Source: Saprospiraceae bacterium (GTDB lineage Bacteria > Bacteroidota > Bacteroidia > Chitinophagales > Saprospiraceae). Taken from it: DNA of 34,207 nucleotides. The notes below the pieces were generated by a model, which made no database searches, was not told the DNA's origin, and saw only the letters and a list, made by a program, of their open reading frames with translations. A program made the translations under genes and the position numbers. This document shows positions 26,085 through 34,207 of the stretch, piece by piece. Positions within the stretch are counted from its first letter, which is position 1; each line of letters begins with the position of its first letter. Location of the stretch: contig JANQWK010000062.1 in the NCBI GenBank assembly GCA_030729925.1, positions 1 to 34,207 on the forward strand. The letters run 5' to 3'.

Positions 26085-27632
26085 ATGATTGATATTGGCA
26101 AAGTGCTTTCGGGTCACGGCAAGTACAAACCCGAGCATCCGGCTTTTGTTTGCGGGGACACCCGCTGGACTTTCCGCGAACTTGATCTGCGCACCAATCA
26201 GGTCGCCCACGCTTTTCTCCAGGCCGGCCTGGGCAAAGGTAGCCACATCGCCACCCTGTTGCCCAATGGAAGACCCCTTTATGAGATCTATTGGGCTGCT
26301 GCCAAAATAGGAGCGGTAGTGGTGCCTTTGAGCCCACTGTTGAGAGGATCCGGATTGCACAATCTGCTGGTCAGTGCAGATTTGTCGCTCATTGTGACCA
26401 CCGGAGATATGCTGCCCCATTTGTATGCCTTGCCGGCTGCCACATCCGATTTTTTCTCCACCCGCATCTGGTGTACTGACGAAGTAGTAACAGCACGCGC
26501 CATTGCATACGAAGAAAAATGTGCAGCAGCACCCCATACCCCACCTCCGGATCCTGGTATGCTGCCCGCTGATTTGTACAATATTATATACAGCAGCGGA
26601 ACTACTGGCGAACCCAAAGGCATCATGATCAGCCATCAGGTCAGGGCCTTGTACATGAGCTTGTTTGCCAACTATTTTAGAATCCAACCGGAAAGTACCA
26701 TCCTACACAGTGGATCTATTATTTTTAATGGTGCCTTCCTGACCCTCATGCCTTCGATGTTCTTGGGGGCTACTTATATCCTGCAGGAACACTTTGAGGT
26801 AAAAGAGGTCATTCATGCAATTCGAACCGAGAAGGTTACCCATACTACCCTGGTTCCCTCCCAGATTGTCCAAATGCTGGAGGATCCCGACTTTACCCGC
26901 GACAACCTGCCCTCCCTGGAGATGATCATGACTGTTGGCGCGCCCTTGCACCCGGCACACAAAAAAGCATTGGACGAGCGTATCCCCGGAGTCTTTTATG
27001 AGTTATACGGTCTGACCGAAGGCTTCATGACCATTTTGGACAAATTTGATTACCCTCGCAAGGGAGCCTCTGTTGGATATCCACCCTCTCTGATGGAAAT
27101 AAAAATCGTGGACGAGAAAGGTACAGCCCTGTCCCCCAACGAAATTGGAGAAATTACCGGTCGGGGGCCTCTACTCATGCAGGGATATTACAAAAAACCC
27201 GAACTTACCGCCGAAGCCATAAAAGATGGCTGGTTATATACAGGTGATTTGGGCTACCTCGATGACGACGGGTTTCTGTTTCTTACCGGCAGGAAAAAAG
27301 ACCTGATTATCTCCGGCAGTGTAAATGTATATCCGCAGGACATCGAGGCCATTTTGGTCAAACACCCTGCGGTAAAAGATGCGGCTGTTTTTGGGGCACC
27401 CCACGAACGTTGGGGGGAGACCCCGGTAGCCGCGGTATTGTGCAAAACAACATCCCGGCCCGATCCGGAGGAACTGCTACACTGGGTCAATGAACGGGTG
27501 GAAGCCCGATTCCAAAAACTGAGCAATTTGTTTATCCTGGAAGATTTCCCCCGAAATGTAGCAGGCAAAACCCTCAAAAGAGAAATCAGGGATGCTTACT
27601 TAAAGCGACAAATGGATGGAACATTACATTAA
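26085..27632 (+). CDS. AMP-dependent acyl-CoA synthetase/ligase family protein
   Basis: A 515-residue member of the adenylate-forming (ANL) superfamily, which activates a carboxylic acid to acyl-AMP and usually then to acyl-CoA. It has the P-loop YSSGTTGEPKG (169-179), the YGLTEG motif (308-313), the ATP-ribose Asp388 in YTGDLG, the hinge GRKKD (402-406), and the C-terminal catalytic Lys495 in NVAGKTLKRE. The overall pattern resembles fatty-acid or aryl-acid CoA ligases (medium-size class I); the acid cannot be predicted. It is the first gene of a four-gene cassette and its 3' end overlaps the next gene by 17 bp, indicating translational coupling. A separate carrier protein is not present, so CoA rather than an ACP is the more likely acceptor. 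Confidence 0.9.
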   Translation: MIDIGKVLSGHGKYKPEHPAFVCGDTRWTFRELDLRTNQVAHAFLQAGLGKGSHIATLLPNGRPLYEIYWAAAKIGAVVVPLSPLLRGSGLHNLLVSADLSLIVTTGDMLPHLYALPAATSDFFSTRIWCTDEVVTARAIAYEEKCAAAPHTPPPDPGMLPADLYNIIYSSGTTGEPKGIMISHQVRALYMSLFANYFRIQPESTILHSGSIIFNGAFLTLMPSMFLGATYILQEHFEVKEVIHAIRTEKVTHTTLVPSQIVQMLEDPDFTRDNLPSLEMIMTVGAPLHPAHKKALDERIPGVFYELYGLTEGFMTILDKFDYPRKGASVGYPPSLMEIKIVDEKGTALSPNEIGEITGRGPLLMQGYYKKPELTAEAIKDGWLYTGDLGYLDDDGFLFLTGRKKDLIISGSVNVYPQDIEAILVKHPAVKDAAVFGAPHERWGETPVAAVLCKTTSRPDPEELLHWVNERVEARFQKLSNLFILEDFPRNVAGKTLKREIRDAYLKRQMDGTLH

Positions 27633-28470
27633 GACGAACCAAATTACCGTGCATTGCCTCGATTATCCCGGCGATGCTCCCCATACATTGGTGCTGCTGC
27701 ACGGACTTTCCGCCAATGCTGCCTGCTTCGAAGGACTAATGTCCGCCGGTCTGAGCCAACTGGCCAGAGTGGTGTCCATTGACCTGAGGGGCAGGGGGAA
27801 AAGCGACAAGCCCGAAGGCCCCTACTCGATGGAAGCACATGCGGCAGACGTCATAGCCGTCATAGAGGCATTACAATTGGAAAATATCATCCTGGGCGGA
27901 CACTCGTTTGGTGCCCTGCTCAGCGTATATATCGCTGCACAATATCCCCAATATGCCCGGAAGGTCATCATCATGGATGCAGCGGCCCGGCTGCACGAAA
28001 ATGTGCAGGCTATGGTGGCTCCTTCTACCCTTAGGCTCCAGCAACCGCCTTATGCTTCTTTCGATGCTTTTCGAGATCACATCCGACAAGCCGAGTACCT
28101 GGACGGCATCTGGAATCCCGAAATGGAGGCTTACTACGTGGCAGATGTGGAAACCCTTCCCGATGGCAGGGTACAACACCGCTCCAGTTTTGAGCATATC
28201 CAAATGGCCATACAAGGACTCCTGGGGAGCGGAATTGACTGGATTTCCCTGATTCGGCAGGTAGAACAACCCGCCCTGCTGATTCAGGCCGATGGCGTAT
28301 ATGCCCTGGGAGCACCCATTTTGCCGGAGGCATACGCAAGGGAAACCGTCGCCATGTTGCCCGATGGCAGATTTGTACAGGTGCCCGGCAATCATTTTAC
28401 CATGCTGTACGAAACCGGCGCCCGCGCCATCGTAGCAGCTATTCAGACTTTTTTGGCAGAGAAAAAATAA
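27616..28470 (+). CDS. Cytoplasmic alpha/beta hydrolase
   Basis: A 284-residue alpha/beta-hydrolase-fold protein without a signal peptide, so probably cytosolic. It shows oxyanion-hole HG (29-30, LLHGLSANAACF), nucleophile elbow GGHSFGA (Ser97), probable acid Asp226 (LLIQADGVYA) and His260 (PGNHFTMLYE), with a cap segment at about 125-205. The DLRGRGKSDKP motif after strand 4 is common in esterases, lactonases and C-C bond hydrolases. Its ATG lies inside the ligase gene (17-bp overlap) and the symporter begins 4 bp after its stop, so it is firmly part of the cassette. A thioesterase or ester/lactone hydrolase acting on the same compound as the ligase is plausible but unproven. Confidence 0.88.
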   Translation: MEHYIKTNQITVHCLDYPGDAPHTLVLLHGLSANAACFEGLMSAGLSQLARVVSIDLRGRGKSDKPEGPYSMEAHAADVIAVIEALQLENIILGGHSFGALLSVYIAAQYPQYARKVIIMDAAARLHENVQAMVAPSTLRLQQPPYASFDAFRDHIRQAEYLDGIWNPEMEAYYVADVETLPDGRVQHRSSFEHIQMAIQGLLGSGIDWISLIRQVEQPALLIQADGVYALGAPILPEAYARETVAMLPDGRFVQVPGNHFTMLYETGARAIVAAIQTFLAEKK

Positions 28471-28474
28471 AACT

Positions 28475-29977
28475 ATGACGCTTGCCTGGATCTTGTTTGC
28501 GATCTACCTCGGTGGAACGGCCTGGTTGGGCTGGTTGGGTTTCAAAAAGACCCGCGACTTCGGGAGTTTTGCCATCGGCAGTGGAGATATGTCTCCGCTT
28601 GTGGTAGGCATCACCCTCGCAGCCAGTACTGCCTCGGCTTCTACTTTCATTATCAATCCCGGTTTTGTATATGTGGACGGCTGGGCTGCCTGGATGCACT
28701 TGGCGGGCTCGGTATATCTCGGCTTTGTCGGCATGCTGATCCTACTGTCGTTCCGGTTCCGCCGCATCGGAGCTGCCAGTCAGGCCCTCACGATTCCGGA
28801 CTGGATCGGAAAGCGCTACAGCTCGAAAAATTTCGCGCTCTATTTTTCTATCGTCAACCTCTTTTCTTTTGCCTTTATCGTGTTACTCGTGGGTGGAATT
28901 TCCATTGTCATGCAAAAACTCCTGCAAGTCAATAACGAAACCGCCCTGATGATTACCCTGGTTTTTGTGACAGCTTATGTTTTCCTGGGAGGAACCTACG
29001 CACATGTCTATACCAATGTATTTCAAGGCTCTCTGATGATCCTTGTGACGCTGATGGTCGTGTATTCGGGTCTGGTGATCATGCTGAAAAGCGATCCTCC
29101 CTTTTGGCAGCAGGTTGCGGCTATAGATCCCAATCTCGTCAAACTGGTCAATCCGGAAAGCAAACTCTACAATGACTTCTTTTCTATCTACGTGTCCGGC
29201 TTTTTGATTGGGGCAGCGCTGGTATGCCAACCCCATATTCTGACCAAAGCGCTTTACGTGAAGTCCGACCAGGCCGTGAAAAGATATATCGGAGTATTTG
29301 GAATAGGTTTCTTTTTGTTTCTATTACTATTGCTGGTTGGATTCTGGGCGAGAGTTGCCGTCCCCGCAGAAGCCCTTATGGATCCGACTACCGGGGCATT
29401 TCGGCAAGATCTTGTCATGACCGTCTATTTGCAGCAGGTTTTTCCCGACTGGGTGTTTACCCTGATCAGCATCGTCCTGCTGGCCGCAGCGATGTCCACA
29501 CTCGACGGACTACTCGTGGGGATTTCTACCATCACCGCCAATGACTTTGTCCTCAACCTGATGAACCGCTTTGGTGCCGGAAAAAGAAGTCCTGAGGCTC
29601 AGATGCGCATCGCCTACCGCGCCAGCCACCTCGTGCTGATTTTGCTTGCGGTAAGTGTCTATTTCGTCAACCTGCATCCGCCCAAACTTTTGGGTATTTT
29701 CGGTCAAACCGGAGTCTATGGACTGGTTTTGGCAACCGTTCCTCCCCTGCTCATGGGCGTCCTTTTTGAAAAGGTCTCCATGACGCTCGTGTGGATTGCC
29801 TCTCTTGTGGCCATTGTCATCCACTTTGGATTGTTTTTTTACGGTACCACCCTTTTCCCGGAATCCGGGCTGGCCTTTGGCAATCCGGGTCTTACAGGCG
29901 CCATCGCCCTGCTCCTCAGCAATACGCCGGTTGTACTGGCCACCTGGTGGACCAACAAAAGACGTCCAACCGTATGA
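28475..29977 (+). CDS. Sodium:solute symporter (SSS/SLC5 family)
   Basis: A 500-residue inner-membrane transporter with about 12-13 hydrophobic helices (for example residues 1-22, about 45-65, 70-92 and 125-150). The core motifs fit the SSS family: GITLAASTASASTFIINPGF in the second helix, and AAAMSTLDGLLVGISTITAN, which matches the conserved Na+-site helix (A-x-x-S-T-x-D). Family members import organic acids, sugars, amino acids, vitamins or choline-like compounds with Na+. Sequence alone does not fix the substrate, but its place between an acid-activating ligase and a hydrolase on one side and a KAS III-like gene on the other suggests a carboxylate or its ester. It overlaps the next gene by 4 bp (ATGA). 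Confidence 0.93.
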   Translation: MTLAWILFAIYLGGTAWLGWLGFKKTRDFGSFAIGSGDMSPLVVGITLAASTASASTFIINPGFVYVDGWAAWMHLAGSVYLGFVGMLILLSFRFRRIGAASQALTIPDWIGKRYSSKNFALYFSIVNLFSFAFIVLLVGGISIVMQKLLQVNNETALMITLVFVTAYVFLGGTYAHVYTNVFQGSLMILVTLMVVYSGLVIMLKSDPPFWQQVAAIDPNLVKLVNPESKLYNDFFSIYVSGFLIGAALVCQPHILTKALYVKSDQAVKRYIGVFGIGFFLFLLLLLVGFWARVAVPAEALMDPTTGAFRQDLVMTVYLQQVFPDWVFTLISIVLLAAAMSTLDGLLVGISTITANDFVLNLMNRFGAGKRSPEAQMRIAYRASHLVLILLAVSVYFVNLHPPKLLGIFGQTGVYGLVLATVPPLLMGVLFEKVSMTLVWIASLVAIVIHFGLFFYGTTLFPESGLAFGNPGLTGAIALLLSNTPVVLATWWTNKRRPTV

Positions 29978-30912
29978 ACAACGCACGCATACTGGGTTCC
30001 GGAGTAGGGGTTCCGCCTACCGTTTACCCCAACAGTTGGTTTGATGCGATATTTGACAAACCGGTAGGCCCATGGCTGGAAGAAAACTTGAACATCTATC
30101 AACGATATTGGTGCAGCGAAACGGAAGGTCTGTTGGACCTTGCCGAACAAGCAGCACGGGAGGCGCTGGCCAATACCGGCATCCGACCCGCTCAACTCGA
30201 CCTGATCATACTGGCTACCGATACCCCGGAGGTGACCTCCCCCGCTTCTTCCGCCGCCTTGCAGCACCGACTCGGAGCCGGACAAGCAGCCACTTTCGAC
30301 CTTAACAATGCCTGCGCAGGTTTTCTCAACGGTCTCGATATTGCAGCAAAGTTTATCCGACAAGATTCAGATTTTCAAACTATTATGGTGATCGGAGCCT
30401 ATGCTGTGAGCAAATTTCTGGATAAAAAGGACAAAAAAACTGCTACGATCTTCGGCGATGGTGCGGGTGCAGTTATCCTGGGGGCTACCCCTTCGGGAAA
30501 AGGATATCTCGGGAGTAAATTCATCACCGACGGAAGTTATTTTGATTATATGGGCATCTACCAAGATGTTCTGGAAGCGCGGGAAAAGTTTCCCGAAGAC
30601 CTTAATAGCAAAACCTGGACACAACTGATCCGGGACTTGGGCCAAAAAATAGAGGTTCCCGTATCAGACTTTAACCATTTCTTCTTTACCCAGATCAATG
30701 TTCAAAGTATTCAGCACACCCTTCAGGCCCTGGAATGTGCTCCCGAACTTAGCCACAACATCATGCACCGATACGCCTATACCGGGGCAGCTTGCCTGCC
30801 CATGGCCTTCCACGACGCCTGGCAACAGGGCAAGATACATTCCGGTGAAACTATCGCATTTGTAGGCTCGGGTGCCGGAGCGGCATTTGGAGCTACCGCA
30901 TTTGTGATTTAA
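29974..30912 (+). CDS. Beta-ketoacyl-ACP synthase III-like protein with altered catalytic triad
   Basis: I start this at ATG 29974, which overlaps the symporter stop as ATGA; the frame stays open further upstream inside the symporter gene, but the family N-terminus (MNNARILGSGVGVPPTVYPN) is here. The 312-residue thiolase-fold protein matches FabH in length and layout. The nucleophile Cys114 is present (NNACAGF), as is GDGAGAVILG (161-170). Aligning to FabH, the His of HQAN becomes Thr239 (TQIN) and the Asn of GNTS becomes Tyr269 (AYTG). True FabH needs that His and Asn for malonyl-ACP decarboxylation, so this protein is more likely an acyltransferase or a different condensing enzyme than a fatty-acid initiation enzyme. 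It is the last gene of the cassette. Function unknown. Confidence 0.9.
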   Translation: MNNARILGSGVGVPPTVYPNSWFDAIFDKPVGPWLEENLNIYQRYWCSETEGLLDLAEQAAREALANTGIRPAQLDLIILATDTPEVTSPASSAALQHRLGAGQAATFDLNNACAGFLNGLDIAAKFIRQDSDFQTIMVIGAYAVSKFLDKKDKKTATIFGDGAGAVILGATPSGKGYLGSKFITDGSYFDYMGIYQDVLEAREKFPEDLNSKTWTQLIRDLGQKIEVPVSDFNHFFFTQINVQSIQHTLQALECAPELSHNIMHRYAYTGAACLPMAFHDAWQQGKIHSGETIAFVGSGAGAAFGATAFVI

Positions 30913-30923
30913 GGCAGCCCTTA

Positions 30924-30967
30924 AAAAAAAGGGGGGAGTAACATTCAAGTTACTCCCCCCTTTTTTT
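30924..30967. terminator. Perfect 19-bp bidirectional terminator
   Basis: AAAAAAAGGGGGGAGTAAC (30924-30942) and GTTACTCCCCCCTTTTTTT (30949-30967) are exact reverse complements around loop ATTCAA. Each strand reads a GC-rich stem followed by a run of seven or eight T, so it ends transcription from both the KAS III-like gene and the converging surface protein gene. Confidence 0.95.
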
Positions 30968-30971
30968 AGCG

Positions 30972-33900
30972 TTATCGGACAATCGTTACATCCCCCCGAA
31001 TGATCTTTCCATTGGCCAGATCCAAACGAAGAATGTAATAGTAAGTTCCCGTAGGAAGATCCTCCCCGGCGGTGTTGGTACCCTGCCAGTTGTTGAGATA
31101 AGGCTTCGCCTCAAACACGATGTCGCCCCAGCGGTTGAAAATAATCATTTCATTGTCCGGGAAAGCGTTCGGGCTGGCCAATAAGGCATCAAATACAAAT
31201 GCATCGTTCAGCCCATCACCGTTGGGCGTAATGCCATTTGGCATACTATCTCGGCTCACCTCAGGATTGTCATCTGCCTCTATTGTAATCTCAACCTGTG
31301 CCTCAGAACAGTTATCCGGGCACAACACACTGCAAATACGGTACGTAAAAGTATCTACACCTACCAAACCAGGTTTAGCCGCATAAACCCCCATGCCATT
31401 GTCAAAACCAGACAAATCACCCAATTTCGGATTGCTTACCAGTTCAATAGCATACGCACCCACCCCTTCAAGGATATCATTGGCTGCCAGGTTAATGTTG
31501 ACCGCCGCTGTACCAAAAGGTAAGGTATAACGGTCATCCCTCGCCTCCGGCGCAGCAATCAGGGTCACGACTACCGAGTCGGAACTGTAATTTTCACATC
31601 CCTCTCCCGAAAGCGACCACACAAAAGTATTACTACCTGTCCTTAAGTTACTTACAAAAGTTACCGGATCCAAAGGCATATCCAACATGGCAGTTCCCCC
31701 GCTGCTCACGCGCCATGCCCCCGTCACGCCAACAGGCAACTCGGCGTTGAGGGTAGCACCGTCTTCACAGACCTGTACATCTTCACCCGCCATAGCCTGC
31801 GGCAAATTATCGGTACTCAGGTTAACCATTACGGTTGCCGTATCCGAACAGCCATTATCAGGATTGGTTACCACGAGCGCATATACGCCGGCCGCATTTA
31901 TGGTAGGCATCAGGCTGGTATCGTTTTCAATCGTTCCGCTGCCGCCGACAACCACCCATTGGTAGATAAAGTTTTCTCCCGAAGAGGATTCTGTACCATC
32001 CAAGGTAAGCGTGCCTCCGCACTCCAGCTCACCTGCCTCTGCAATTACCGCCCCCGGTGTTTCAGCATCAGCCGTAACGGTTATGGTGTCCATTGCAGAA
32101 CATCCATTGTTGCTGAGCATCAGTTCCAGTACATACTGACCCGGACCACTCACTACGGCAACCAAATCATTCGTATCGGCCGGAGTAACCGTATTGGCCG
32201 GGTTGACCGATGTCCAAACCGGGGTAAACTGACTTGGCAAAAACGACCTTTTGGCACTGATCACCGCAGTTTGCTCCTGGCAACTGATCACCGGCGCTGC
32301 ATCAAAAATGACTACCGGCAGCGATTGGTTCGACTCCACAAATACCGTATCCTTAGTAAAACAACCCGTCGCACCATTGGTGATGGTTAGTTCGTAAAAT
32401 CCTTCTTCTACTACGTTGATCACCAGAGGATTACCCGTTTCTTTTATCGTAAGATCATTGAAATCAAGCCCTCTCCAATCCGCTGTAAAGCCCGTTCCGA
32501 AATCCGACCCCATGGCATCCAGGGTAATAATATCTTCAGCACAGGTCAGCGTCCCGGGATCCTTGATCACAATTTTGGGGATCGCCACATTGGCAATGAC
32601 CTGCACCTGGTCTGTAGCAGTACAGCCATTTCTGGTATCGGTAACCGTTAATTCGTAGATCCCTGGAAGGGTTACGAGTGTGGAGTCGTCAAACGGAGGG
32701 CGGGTTTCGCCGCCTTCCTGGATAGCTGCCCAGGCGTACCGGAAAAAAGCGCCCTGGGAACTTGCTCCGCCGATTAACACCGTGTCGCTGTTGCATCCGA
32801 TAAATTTGTCCACCCCGGCATCCGCTACCGGTTCGGTAAAGTTTTCTGTCACTTCAAACGTGGCTGTACCTACGCAATCGTTGTCTGTATTGCGCACCAA
32901 AACTTGGTACAAACCGCCTTTGTCCACCGAAACGTTGAGCTGGTTGGTAGGAGAAACAATCCGGCCACTGTTGTTGATGGTTCTCCATTCAACCGAGAAG
33001 TTTGCAATATCCTCCAATACAGATGCGACCAGGGCTATGGTATCAAACGCACAACCAATCTGAAATGCCGGCTCGGCAATGCTTACCGTAGGCGTGTTGG
33101 CATCTTTAACGACTTCGATCACCTCCCTGGCCGTACAACCTGTGGCGGAATTGGTCAGTTCAAAAACGTATAGGCCAGGCTCGTTTACCCCAATATTATA
33201 GGTGTTTTCCCCAATGATCACCCCGTCTTTTATCCATGCGTTGGAAAAACCGGAGCCACTGGAAGAGCCCGTGGCATCCAGTACGATAGACTGGGTGGTA
33301 CAATTCAAGGCGATAGAATCTTCCAGCACAATGCTGGGAAGTTCCCGGATGTCTGTTACGACAATCGTGTCCCTGGCGGTACAAAAACGATCAAGATCGT
33401 TAACGACGACCTGATACATTCCGGGGCCACCCAGCACCACTCTAAGGTCTTCCCTGGAACTGGTAATATTACCCCCATCCAAGGTGAGCCATTCAATGGT
33501 GTAGTTGGTCGCATCGGTCTGTGCCAATACCACCAACGAATCGGCAGCACAGTCGAACTCCAAATCAGGTCCTGCGTTGATTTCAGGAAAGTCGTTACCC
33601 GGCGATACCGTCACAGTATCGGTAACACTACAGCCGGTAAAGTCATCTCTACCGGTCACAATATACTGCCCGGCCTGACTGACGGTTACGGTGTTGCTAA
33701 AGCTAATCGTATCTCCACTTAAAGTAGTCCACACAAATTCTGCCGGAGGGCCGGGGATCTCAAAGGCTGCAAAGATAGTCCTGGGTTCTCCCCCACAGGC
33801 CAAATTCACATCCGGAGAATTCATCACCGGTGGCGCAGTGCGATCGTTGACCCGCACCGTATCGGTAGCAAAACAACCATTGTCGTTGCGGGTAACCTGC

Positions 33901-34207
33901 AATACGTAAGTACCCACGGCAGTCACCAGCGGATTGTACAGATTCTCCTGACCAGGAGTAACCATCCCGCCATCGGGACTGCTCCAGGCATAAGAAACCA
34001 GATTCCGTTGGGTGGTATCCGCACGCAACTGTGCTGTGGACACCGCACAGGTAATAGCCCGATCAGACCCTGCATTGGCAGTAGGAACCAAATCAGGCGT
34101 CACTACCACCGTGTCCCTGGCCTGACAACCAAATTCTGTGTGGGTCACGGTGAGGATATAAGTTCCCGGACTGGTTGCCACATAAGAACTGGAAGTGCCC
34201 AGGACAT
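30972..34207 (-). CDS. Giant T9SS-exported surface protein with gliding-motility C-terminal domain (5' end outside window)
   Basis: The minus-strand frame is open up to the window edge: codons before the GTG at 34181 (reading VLGTSSSY) continue without a stop, so 1077 residues of a larger protein are visible and its start and signal peptide lie beyond 34207. Most of it is tandem Ig/PKD-like repeats of about 85-90 residues (see the repeat entry). Next come a divergent repeat, then a cadherin/Ig-like domain of the 'ARDDRYTLPFGTAAVNINLAANDI...FTYRIC' type (about 31280-31560), and a gliding-motility-associated C-terminal domain (30975-31235: GITPNGDGLNDAF, IFNRWGDIVFE, LPTGTYYYILRL). That domain directs export by the type IX secretion system (type B signal) and surface attachment. 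Expected roles are adhesion or gliding, as for SprB-like proteins; the precise role is unknown. Confidence 0.93.
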   Translation of the reverse strand, partial: VLGTSSSYVATSPGTYILTVTHTEFGCQARDTVVVTPDLVPTANAGSDRAITCAVSTAQLRADTTQRNLVSYAWSSPDGGMVTPGQENLYNPLVTAVGTYVLQVTRNDNGCFATDTVRVNDRTAPPVMNSPDVNLACGGEPRTIFAAFEIPGPPAEFVWTTLSGDTISFSNTVTVSQAGQYIVTGRDDFTGCSVTDTVTVSPGNDFPEINAGPDLEFDCAADSLVVLAQTDATNYTIEWLTLDGGNITSSREDLRVVLGGPGMYQVVVNDLDRFCTARDTIVVTDIRELPSIVLEDSIALNCTTQSIVLDATGSSSGSGFSNAWIKDGVIIGENTYNIGVNEPGLYVFELTNSATGCTAREVIEVVKDANTPTVSIAEPAFQIGCAFDTIALVASVLEDIANFSVEWRTINNSGRIVSPTNQLNVSVDKGGLYQVLVRNTDNDCVGTATFEVTENFTEPVADAGVDKFIGCNSDTVLIGGASSQGAFFRYAWAAIQEGGETRPPFDDSTLVTLPGIYELTVTDTRNGCTATDQVQVIANVAIPKIVIKDPGTLTCAEDIITLDAMGSDFGTGFTADWRGLDFNDLTIKETGNPLVINVVEEGFYELTITNGATGCFTKDTVFVESNQSLPVVIFDAAPVISCQEQTAVISAKRSFLPSQFTPVWTSVNPANTVTPADTNDLVAVVSGPGQYVLELMLSNNGCSAMDTITVTADAETPGAVIAEAGELECGGTLTLDGTESSSGENFIYQWVVVGGSGTIENDTSLMPTINAAGVYALVVTNPDNGCSDTATVMVNLSTDNLPQAMAGEDVQVCEDGATLNAELPVGVTGAWRVSSGGTAMLDMPLDPVTFVSNLRTGSNTFVWSLSGEGCENYSSDSVVVTLIAAPEARDDRYTLPFGTAAVNINLAANDILEGVGAYAIELVSNPKLGDLSGFDNGMGVYAAKPGLVGVDTFTYRICSVLCPDNCSEAQVEITIEADDNPEVSRDSMPNGITPNGDGLNDAFVFDALLASPNAFPDNEMIIFNRWGDIVFEAKPYLNNWQGTNTAGEDLPTGTYYYILRLDLANGKIIRGDVTIVR
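31821..34207 (-). repeat. Tandem Ig/PKD-like repeats of about 85-90 residues within the surface protein
   Basis: Nine complete units follow a partial one at the window edge. Each ends with a strand of the form G.Y.L.VT....GC.A.DTV.V, for example GTYVLQVTRNDNGCFATDTV, GIYELTVTDTRNGCTATDQV and GFYELTITNGATGCFTKDTV. Each unit has a second Cys near its start (ITC, LAC, FDC, LNC, IGC, IGC, LTC, ISC, LEC), suggesting one disulfide per domain. The copies are clearly diverged from one another in sequence, so this is an old array rather than a recent expansion, and the DNA repeats are weak. Confidence 0.85.

Noticed and set aside
29791-29973. 61-residue extension of the KAS III-like protein inside the symporter gene
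   Set aside because: The family N-terminus begins at ATG 29974, which overlaps the symporter stop by four bases as expected for coupled genes.
30972-34207. Recently amplified DNA tandem repeat or CRISPR-like array
   Set aside because: The repetition is at protein level with strongly diverged copies; there are no identical short repeats with regular spacers.

Overview
The window looks like a chromosomal segment from a member of the Bacteroidota, possibly of the Saprospiria type (the class is an inference from gene style and roughly 50% GC, not proven). Evidence for the phylum: a giant repeat protein with a gliding-motility-associated (type B) C-terminal domain of the type IX secretion system (T9SS); a TonB-dependent receptor with an N-terminal carboxypeptidase-regulatory-like domain; a DUF1573 lipoprotein; a TPR/PD40 envelope protein resembling the T9SS component PorE; Bacteroidota-type -7 promoter elements (TAnnTTTG); and no strong Shine-Dalgarno sequences. 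I see no insertion sequence, phage, CRISPR, rRNA or tRNA.

Layout. 1-2500: an ECF sigma factor, a probable anti-sigma factor with a HEAT-repeat tail and a DUF4097 exported protein form a plus-strand operon closed by a strong hairpin. 2498-4981: ruvB (minus) and NADP-type isocitrate dehydrogenase (plus) diverge from a short shared promoter region. 4996-7293: a minus-strand envelope protein with TPR, PD40 propeller, two CRD-like domains and two SPOR domains. 7440-10346: a MOSC-domain protein and uvrB. 10354-13582 (minus): a UbiA-family prenyltransferase, a DUF1573 lipoprotein with its own promoter and terminator, and a PolX-like protein whose polymerase active site appears lost. 13810-15938 (minus): a short-chain dehydrogenase followed by an unrecognised helical protein. 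16169-17095: a secreted alpha/beta hydrolase. 17065-23052 (minus): gltB-gltD, the two subunits of glutamate synthase. 23053-23462 is the only long gene-free stretch. 23463-26000: a TonB-dependent receptor with its own terminator.

26085-30912: a tightly packed plus-strand cassette of acyl-CoA ligase-type enzyme, alpha/beta hydrolase, sodium:solute symporter and a ketoacyl-synthase-III-like protein with two of its three usual catalytic residues replaced. It is closed by a perfect 19-bp bidirectional terminator shared with the converging giant T9SS surface protein (30972 to beyond 34207, 5' part outside the window).

Most of the window is housekeeping: recombination and repair (ruvB, uvrB), TCA cycle (icd) and nitrogen assimilation (gltBD). 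The best candidates for undescribed biology are the ligase/hydrolase/symporter/KAS III-like cassette, the PorE-like protein carrying SPOR in place of OmpA, the PolX-like PHP protein without polymerase residues, and the anti-sigma/HEAT fusion.
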